A stretch of 6,103 bases of DNA from a bacterium (GTDB lineage: Bacteria > Chloroflexota > Dormibacteria > UBA8260 > Bog-877): positions 1 to 6,103 of the forward strand of contig JAJYWM010000400.1 in assembly GCA_021791455.1 (NCBI GenBank), given 5' to 3'. The position numbers and the translations under genes were made by a program. Positions 1 through 4,509 of this stretch are shown here, piece after piece. Every line of letters starts with the position of its first letter. Positions within the stretch are counted from its first letter, which is position 1. The notes under the pieces are model-generated. The model was not told where the DNA came from and made no database searches. It worked only from the letters and a program-made list of their open reading frames with translations.

Positions 1-1
1 T

Positions 2-640
2 TGGACGGTCACCGTGGGGGTCCTGGCAGGGCTGACCCTGCTCGCCGCTCCCCTGCAGGCACTGCGGCAGCGGCGAATGCTGGCTGCCATCCAACACCTG
101 CTCATCGCGCAGCTGGCGCTGCCCCTGCTGGCCCTGACCGAAGTTTCACAACCCGCCACCGCGACCATTCTGTACGCCCTCTTGGCCATAATTCCACTGG
201 CGGCGGCGGCCCTCGGGCTTCTGGGCCCGCTGCGCCAGTATGGCCAGGATGACGGCACCACCTCCCTGCGCGGGCTCTGGGCCCGGTCTCCGGTCGTGGC
301 GGGAATGCTGGCGCTGCTCATGGCGGCGGCGGCGGGCCTGCCACCTCTGGTCGGGTTCTTCGTCCGCGTCTTCGCCATCGAGGCGGCGGCCCAGGCCGGT
401 TTCGGCTGGCTGCTGTGGATTGCCCTGCTATCCGGATTGCTTTGCGCCCTGGTCGCCTACCGCTGGATCATGGTCCTCTTCGACTCCCGCGTCGACGGCC
501 CCGAGATGGACCTTCCGGGACGGGTGAGCATGGTCGGAATAATCCTCTGCGGTGCCTCATCCCTGGGGTTCGTCGTCGTGCTCGGACCGCTGCTGGGGAT
601 CGCGGCCCGGGCGGCCGTCGCTCCCCTGTTCGGGCCGTGA
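2..640 (+). CDS. nuoN: NuoN-like NADH-quinone oxidoreductase membrane subunit, C-terminal part
   Basis: This is the last 212 codons of a reading frame that enters from the left edge, so the true start is outside the window. The product is a hydrophobic antiporter-type subunit of complex I, which helps pump protons across the cytoplasmic membrane as electrons pass from NADH to quinone. Several membrane helices are visible. The best family signature is the segment around visible residues 89-160: LRGLWARSP, then GLPPLVGFF, a long helix, and AYRWIMVLF. These match the NuoN pattern of GL-x-R-x-P, GIPP-x-GF, and YYYLRV followed by an aliphatic stretch. The protein is divergent. The region at visible residues 20-36 (RQRRMLAAIQHLL) sits where NuoN usually reads KRLLAYSSI, and the GFIGKF lysine is Arg122. 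A second, diverged copy, or a related Mrp/hydrogenase antiporter subunit, is possible. The next gene is convergent, so this is probably the last gene of its operon. Confidence 0.75.
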   Translation, partial: WTVTVGVLAGLTLLAAPLQALRQRRMLAAIQHLLIAQLALPLLALTEVSQPATATILYALLAIIPLAAAALGLLGPLRQYGQDDGTTSLRGLWARSPVVAGMLALLMAAAAGLPPLVGFFVRVFAIEAAAQAGFGWLLWIALLSGLLCALVAYRWIMVLFDSRVDGPEMDLPGRVSMVGIILCGASSLGFVVVLGPLLGIAARAAVAPLFGP

Positions 641-663
641 CGGCGGTCGCCGGGTGAGTGAGA

Positions 664-1605
664 TCAGGGAGACGGTGGGGCCGAGTAGCCCTTCAGGATC
701 TGGTGGACCTTCTCGGTCATCGCCAGAGCTTGGTCCATCGGCCGCTGCCACATATTGCGCCCGAATATGAACCCCGTACCGCCTGCCGCCATGCAGTCAT
801 CGATGCGACCCAGGAGCTCGTGGTCCTCCAGCCTGCTACCCCCGGCGAATATCACGAGGGACCGGCCGGCGGACTGGATGACACGGCCCAGCATCTGGCG
901 CCGGTCCTCGGTGAGCTGGTCGTAGGGTGGCGGTGAGGCGGCATCCTTCTCGGAGTGGTCCCGGGGGATGTTGATCTTGATGACATCCGCACCCATCTCC
1001 GACGCAACCCGGGCCGCATAGTCGATGGCGTAGAGGCTGTCCTGGCCCCCTCGCTGGGCGATGGCGGCTCCTCTCGGGTACGACCAGCAGATCAGGGGCA
1101 TGCCGAAGCGCTCGCAGTCGGCCCTGACCTCGTTCATCTGGCGCAGATCGCGGTCCTGGGCGGGCGATCCTACGTAGCAGGTGTAGCCGACGGCCGCCGC
1201 ACCCAGGCGGACCGCATCCTCAACCGACGAAGTGAGCGGCGAGAAGGCGTCGTCCGAACTGGGGACGGAGGTCTTCCCGTTGACCTTGAGCACCAGCGGA
1301 AGCCTACCCGCGTATAGGGGCAGATAGCGGGTCGCCAACCCGATCTGGAGAGCGATCCCGGAATAGTTCCCGGCCAGCGCCAGGTGCACCTGAAAGGCAG
1401 GATCTTTGGCCGGGGGGTTGCTGAAGAAGTCAACCGGCCCGTGCTCCAAACCCTGGTCGAGGGGCAGCAGCAGCAGGGTCCCGTTCCCGGGCCCGTGATC
1501 GTAGAGCAGGGTGTGAAGTCGGGCGCGCTTGCCCTGGGCTAGATGGAGGTCGTCTAGGTGATGACGGGTTGGCGTCGGCTTTGGGGCGCTGGTGGTAACA
1601 GTCAT
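664..1605 (-). CDS. fbaB: Class I fructose-bisphosphate aldolase (archaeal/FbaB type)
   Basis: The 313-residue protein should cleave fructose 1,6-bisphosphate to dihydroxyacetone phosphate and glyceraldehyde 3-phosphate, or run the reverse reaction in gluconeogenesis, through a Schiff base and without a metal. It is cytoplasmic. The DQGLEHGP motif at residues 50-57 carries the active-site aspartate region of the DhnA/FbaB family. LPLVLKVNGKT (102-112) is the next strand. ADVIKINIP (206-214) supplies Lys210 as the likely Schiff-base lysine. FAGGSR (253-258) and GTGFIFGRNMWQ (276-287) form the C-terminal phosphate-binding part of the TIM barrel. The length suits the family, slightly shorter than E. 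coli FbaB. The ATG at 1605-1603 is the natural start, because only 64 bp separate it from the divergent ATPase gene. No Shine-Dalgarno is visible, and a TAACCT -10-like box 6 nt upstream suggests a leaderless mRNA. A related DhnA-family enzyme (for example a 2-amino-3,7-dideoxy-heptulosonate synthase) is less likely, given the overall match to fructose-bisphosphate aldolases. Confidence 0.87.
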   Translation of the reverse strand: MTVTTSAPKPTPTRHHLDDLHLAQGKRARLHTLLYDHGPGNGTLLLLPLDQGLEHGPVDFFSNPPAKDPAFQVHLALAGNYSGIALQIGLATRYLPLYAGRLPLVLKVNGKTSVPSSDDAFSPLTSSVEDAVRLGAAAVGYTCYVGSPAQDRDLRQMNEVRADCERFGMPLICWSYPRGAAIAQRGGQDSLYAIDYAARVASEMGADVIKINIPRDHSEKDAASPPPYDQLTEDRRQMLGRVIQSAGRSLVIFAGGSRLEDHELLGRIDDCMAAGGTGFIFGRNMWQRPMDQALAMTEKVHQILKGYSAPPSP

Positions 1606-1629
1606 GATGCGAGGTTACAACGTCGCATC
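1606..1629. repeat. Inverted repeat, candidate operator of the divergent promoter region
   Basis: GATGCGA at 1606-1612 is the exact inverse of TCGCATC at 1623-1629, with a 10-bp spacer. It lies immediately upstream of the aldolase ATG and brackets the aldolase -10-like box at 1612-1617. The half-site occurs a third time, extended to TCGCATCGA, at 1662-1670 in front of the ABC ATPase gene, and matches 1623-1631 over 9 bp. The spacing (17 bp between half-site starts) would suit a dimeric DNA-binding protein. No regulator gene is in the window, so the role is inferred from position only. Confidence 0.45.
1612..1617 (-). promoter_or_regulatory. Possible -10 box for a leaderless aldolase mRNA
   Basis: Read on the minus strand this is TAACCT, fitting the TAnnnT -10 pattern, followed by 6 nt and then the aldolase ATG. 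A transcript starting on or next to the ATG would be leaderless. No convincing -35 hexamer lies at normal spacing (the hexamer there reads GCCCAA), so the call is weak and rests mainly on position and on the absence of a Shine-Dalgarno. Confidence 0.3.
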
Positions 1630-1634
1630 GAAGG

Positions 1635-1670
1635 TTGGGCGCAGCGTGAGTGCGGTGATAATCGCATCGA
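1635..1670 (+). promoter_or_regulatory. Probable promoter of the ABC exporter operon, leaderless
   Basis: A GATAAT hexamer at 1657-1662 matches the sigma-70/SigA -10 consensus at five of six positions. A weak -35 candidate, TTGGGC at 1635-1640, lies 16 bp upstream. The ATG of the ATPase begins at 1670, leaving exactly 7 nt after the -10, so transcription would start on the A of the start codon. This geometry is the known leaderless arrangement of high-GC bacteria, and it explains the lack of a Shine-Dalgarno. The 9-bp repeat TCGCATCGA (1662-1670) overlaps the end of the -10 box and the start site, so a protein bound there would block initiation. Confidence 0.6.
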
Positions 1671-2464
1671 TGAGTGTGGGCACCCCTGACGGCTCCTCCC
1701 TTTCCTTCCTCGCCACGGCCAAGCACTTCGAGAATCGGGTTGCGGTGGAGCGGCTCGACCTTGAGGTTGCCAAGGGCGAGCTGTTCGGCTTGATCGGACC
1801 CAACGGAGCCGGCAAGACCACCACGATCAAGATGGCGGTCGGCTTGCTGCGCCCCTCATCCGGGCGGATCCTGGTCGGAGGGTTCGACATCCAGAGGGAT
1901 GGGCCGAGGGCACGACGCCTGCTGGGCTACGTCCCCGACAACGCGCCCCTCTATGACAAGCTCACCGGTTTGGAGATGCTGGAATTGGCCGCTGACCTTT
2001 ACCAGGTGAGCCGGCAACGCCGCCGCCGTCGCATACCCGCGCTCTTGGAGGCGATGGACCTCGACTCGGCGGCGAGCCAGATGGTGCAGTCCTACTCCCG
2101 TGGGATGCGCCAGAAGCTGGCCCTCTGTGCCGCCCTGGTGCATGACCCCGCGGTTCTGTTTCTGGACGAACCGACGGTGGGATTGGACCCCATGGCCGCC
2201 CGCCAGCTGCGGACGATGCTCCAGACCCTGTGCGCCACCGGGCACACTGTCTTTCTCAGCACCCACGCCCTCGAGATCGCGGCGGCCCTCTGCGACCGGG
2301 TGGGGATCTTCAACCAGGGCCGTTTGGTCGCCCTCGGCACGGTTGCGGAGCTGGAGCGCACGGCTGGCCCCGGTTCTTCCGGCAGCCTCGAGGAGGTCTT
2401 CATGAACGTGACCGGCGCCGAGGAACAGGAGACCGCCGCGCTGATCTCAGCGCTTGGCGCCTGA
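1670..2464 (+). CDS. ABC transporter ATP-binding protein (ABC-2 exporter family)
   Basis: This 264-residue cytoplasmic ATPase should power the membrane protein encoded just downstream. From the ATG at 1670, the nucleotide-binding motifs are in order: Walker A GPNGAGKTT (43-51), a Q-loop region GYVPDNAPLYDKLT (86-99), signature SYSRGM (141-146), Walker B VLFLDEPTVGLDP (162-174), and the H-loop histidine in STHAL (His199). The C-terminus, with SLEEVFMNVTG, is typical of drug/lipid-type ABC-2 ATPases. The usual Q-loop glutamine is replaced by Asp90, as in a subset of BcrA/YtrB-like proteins that read GYVPD. The frame is open upstream to a GTG at 1592, but that start would overlap the divergent aldolase start and adds no conserved residues. 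The 1670 ATG is preferred because a -10 box sits 7 nt before it. It is probably co-transcribed with the permease, 19 bp downstream. The substrate is unknown. Confidence 0.88.
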   Translation: MSVGTPDGSSLSFLATAKHFENRVAVERLDLEVAKGELFGLIGPNGAGKTTTIKMAVGLLRPSSGRILVGGFDIQRDGPRARRLLGYVPDNAPLYDKLTGLEMLELAADLYQVSRQRRRRRIPALLEAMDLDSAASQMVQSYSRGMRQKLALCAALVHDPAVLFLDEPTVGLDPMAARQLRTMLQTLCATGHTVFLSTHALEIAAALCDRVGIFNQGRLVALGTVAELERTAGPGSSGSLEEVFMNVTGAEEQETAALISALGA

Positions 2465-2483
2465 CCGGTTCGAGCCGAGCGCG

Positions 2484-4106
2484 ATGCCTTTCTACGGTTC
2501 TCCGACCAGGGTCCAGTTCCTGGGCCTGCTGCGGGCCGGAGCCAGGAGCTTCTGGAACTCGTGCTGGCGCAGCGGGGCCGGCCGGCGGGTCGCCACGGTC
2601 GTCGCCCCCCTGGTGGGAGTCGCGCTCTGGTCCGCCATGACCCCCTTCGCCGTGACCCTTTGGCGAGCCGATGGCCTGGCAAGAGGGGATTCGCTGTTCA
2701 GCCTGGTCGCGACCGTCATGGTGGTGCTGGTGGCCTTCACCATGGCCACCTCCGTCAGCTTCGCCTTGGCGTCGATCTACTTCGCCAAGGATGTGGAGTG
2801 GCTGATGCACACGCCGATCGGTCCGCGTCTGTTTCTCTCCTATCGCCTTCTGGCCCAGTTTCTTCTCGGTGCCGCAATTGGGACCGTGGTCGCTGGGCCT
2901 GCCGTGCTGGGTTTGGCCATCGCCACCGGACGCTGGTGGCTGGTGCCGCTGGTGGCGGTGGTGGTTGCCGCCCTGCTGCTGCCTGCCATGTCCACGGCGC
3001 TGATGTGCGTGGTGGCTCTGGTGCGAGTGGTGCCGGCCACCAGGGTCAAGGATGCGGCCGGGGTCCTCGTCGCGTTGGTGGGCTTCGGGGTCGCCGCAGT
3101 GGACATCGCGGCAGCGGTGGGCAGCGGCTCCGGGGTCGGTGTGAGCACATTCGCGCACGGGATTCGCTCTCCCAGCTGGGCTCCGTGGTCGTGGGCGGCC
3201 GCGAGCATCACCGACTCCGCCCACGGTCGCCTCGGTCCCGCCCTCCTTCTGGCGGCGGTCCTGGTGACTCTGGCGGCAATCGTCACCATCCTCGCCATCG
3301 AGGTCTCCGGTCCCCTGCTGCGGGACGGATGGTTTCGATCGCAGAGTACAGGCCGGCGCCGCCGGCAGGCCAGGAGCAGCTTTCTGCCACTTCCCGTCAG
3401 CCTCAGCGTCCTGCGCAAGGATTGGCGGACCCTCCGCCGGGATCCGGCCCAACTGATCCAGCTGCTCTTGCCCATCGGCGTGTTCGCCATCTACTTGCTC
3501 TCCCCCCGTGCCGGAGGACTCGGCCTGGGGGCCTTCCACCACTTCCCGGTCTGGTACGGGCCGCTCACCACGGCGGCCTTTGCGGCCCTGTTCGCCGCGA
3601 GCGGTTTGGGCCTGCGGGCCGTGGGCTCAGAGGGCCGCCAGTTCTGGTGTTTGAAGACCGCCCCCGTGTCCACCGTGGCCCTGCTCCTCAGCAAGCTTCT
3701 GCTGCCGGCCATCGTGACGGTTTCAGCCAGCCTGGCCCTCATGGTGAGCACGGAGCTCAGGGTCGGCACTTCCGTGTCCCAGGTGCTCTTCTCATCCGTG
3801 CTCCTGGTGGTCTGCGTTCTCGGGCTGAGCTGCCTGGCGACCGGGCTCGGGGCGGTCTGGCCCAGACTTGACTGGTCGGACCCGAGGCGGTCCGTGGGGG
3901 TCTGGCTGGCCATCCTGTTCATGGTGGTCGGCGCCGCCTACGTCGCAATCTGCGTGGTCGGCCTGACCCTGGCCCTGCTGATCACCGGCCAGCCAAATGC
4001 GCTGTCGGCACTTCTTGCGATTCTGGTGTGCCTCATGGTTGCCGGGGCAACGTCCTTGGCCGCCCTGCGGGCGGGGCACAGGAGGCTGGTCGCCCTGGAC
4101 GCCTGA
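2484..4106 (+). CDS. ABC-2-type exporter permease, two six-helix halves
   Basis: The 540-residue integral membrane protein is the partner of the ATPase encoded immediately upstream. About twelve hydrophobic segments can be seen, near residues 37-56, 71-98, 120-147, 152-181, 190-212, 252-274, 323-340, 359-377, 398-421, 431-456, 472-497 and 505-528. They suggest two similar six-helix halves joined by a basic cytoplasmic loop (RRRRQAR, 291-297). Family-like landmarks are IYFAKDVEWLMHTPI (98-112) in the first half, and RKDWRTLRRDPAQL (311-324) and EGRQFWCLKTAPVS (383-396) in the second. These resemble large single-chain ABC-2 permeases that export unidentified substrates. The ATG at 2484 is chosen. 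A TTG at 2454, which would overlap the ATPase stop by 11 bp and allow translational coupling, is a real alternative. Only a weak GAG-type ribosome site precedes the ATG. The substrate cannot be told from the sequence. Confidence 0.82.
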   Translation: MPFYGSPTRVQFLGLLRAGARSFWNSCWRSGAGRRVATVVAPLVGVALWSAMTPFAVTLWRADGLARGDSLFSLVATVMVVLVAFTMATSVSFALASIYFAKDVEWLMHTPIGPRLFLSYRLLAQFLLGAAIGTVVAGPAVLGLAIATGRWWLVPLVAVVVAALLLPAMSTALMCVVALVRVVPATRVKDAAGVLVALVGFGVAAVDIAAAVGSGSGVGVSTFAHGIRSPSWAPWSWAAASITDSAHGRLGPALLLAAVLVTLAAIVTILAIEVSGPLLRDGWFRSQSTGRRRRQARSSFLPLPVSLSVLRKDWRTLRRDPAQLIQLLLPIGVFAIYLLSPRAGGLGLGAFHHFPVWYGPLTTAAFAALFAASGLGLRAVGSEGRQFWCLKTAPVSTVALLLSKLLLPAIVTVSASLALMVSTELRVGTSVSQVLFSSVLLVVCVLGLSCLATGLGAVWPRLDWSDPRRSVGVWLAILFMVVGAAYVAICVVGLTLALLITGQPNALSALLAILVCLMVAGATSLAALRAGHRRLVALDA

Positions 4107-4160
4107 GACGGGCCACCCCGGGCGCCCTCCCATCTCCCCCGGCCCGCTTCGAGAGCTGTC

Positions 4161-4174
4161 GAGCCTGTCGGCTC
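4161..4174 (+). other. Short hairpin downstream of the ABC operon, terminator doubtful
   Basis: GAGCC (4161-4165) and GGCTC (4170-4174) form a perfect 5-bp stem with a TGTC loop, about 55 nt after the permease stop and before the SRP RNA promoter. No run of T follows, so it is not a standard intrinsic terminator. It may still help end the exporter mRNA, or mean nothing. Apart from the SRP RNA -10 box, I see no other convincing feature in the 4107-4227 gap. Confidence 0.2.
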
Positions 4175-4216
4175 ACACGCAGGGACTCTCTTCGGATGAG
4201 CCTGCGCCTCCGGCGC

Positions 4217-4222
4217 TAGAAT
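4217..4222 (+). promoter_or_regulatory. -10 box of the SRP RNA promoter
   Basis: TAGAAT matches the TATAAT consensus at five of six positions. A start 7 nt downstream falls at 4229-4230, almost exactly where the closing helix of the SRP RNA begins (4228), so the promoter and the RNA fold support each other. No good -35 hexamer is seen at 16-18 bp upstream (the sequence there is around GGATGA), which leaves some doubt about strength and sigma factor. Confidence 0.55.
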
Positions 4223-4227
4223 CTCCT

Positions 4228-4498
4228 TGATCGCGCTAGACGGGGAGTTAGCGGTGCCCTGTACCCGCAATCCGCTACAGCGGGGTCGAATCCCCCTCCG
4301 AGGGGAGGTGTTTTCGGGTCAGCTCCGACCATCCGGGTGTTGACGGCCGGGTCCGGCGCAGCCAATCACCGCCAACCCCGTCAGGTCCGGAAGGAAGCAG
4401 CGGTACGCGGAGCGACTGGAGTGTCGTCGGGCTCCCCGGCCTGAGCTCGGAGGACGGCAGGCGCCGGGGATGGCTCAACGACGAGGGGTGCGCGATCA
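4228..4498 (+). ncRNA. ffs: Large signal recognition particle RNA with Alu domain
   Basis: This roughly 270-nt RNA is the scaffold of the SRP, which binds Ffh and delivers ribosomes making membrane or secreted proteins to FtsY. The diagnostic part is domain IV at 4380-4401: GTCAGG, a GGAA tetraloop (4389-4392), and GGAAGCAGC, the Ffh-binding hairpin. Long-range pairings extend it: GGCCGGG (4345-4351) with CCCGGCC (4435-4441), CTCCGA (4323-4328) with TCGGAG (4447-4452), and TTTTCGG (4311-4317) with CCGGGGA (4464-4470, several G-U pairs). The ends are closed by TGATCGCGC (4228-4236) with GCGCGATCA (4490-4498), a perfect 9-bp helix 1. The 5' part resembles an Alu domain: helix 3 is TAGCGG (4249-4254) with CCGCTA (4272-4277), enclosing GCCCTGTACC, and helix 4 is GGGG (4282-4285) with CCCC (4292-4295). 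This is therefore the large, Bacillus/archaea-like form, not the roughly 100-nt 4.5S form. The exact ends are inferred from the fold. Confidence 0.92.
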
Positions 4499-4509
4499 TC
4501 ATTGGCGAC

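Noticed and set aside
641..652. Hairpin CGGC/GCCG between the convergent nuoN-like and aldolase genes as a bidirectional terminator.
   Set aside because: The stem is only 4-5 bp, with no T-run on either side. In sequence this GC-rich, such short stems are common by chance.
955..1317. Plus-strand frame opposite the aldolase.
   Set aside because: It is antisense to the conserved aldolase active-site region and shows no independent coding evidence.
2400..3542. Long minus-strand open frame opposite the ABC genes.
   Set aside because: It has low-complexity, charged, Gly/His/Gln-rich composition without any recognisable motif, and lies fully antisense to well-supported genes. It is a product of GC-rich codon bias.
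2561..3871. Long plus-strand frame overlapping the permease.
   Set aside because: It is a shifted-frame shadow of the permease, rich in Arg/Gly/Pro, with no domain signal. The permease frame has clear membrane helices and family motifs.
4109..4146. Inverted repeat CGGGCC/GGCCCG just after the permease stop as a terminator.
   Set aside because: The 6-bp arms are 26 nt apart, the loop is C-rich, and no T-tract follows.
4240..4300. A tRNA-like stretch with a T-arm look-alike (GGGGTCGAATCCCC).
   Set aside because: The loop is 6 nt, not 7, there is no acceptor stem, anticodon arm or CCA-proximal pairing, and the segment fits the Alu hairpins of the SRP RNA.
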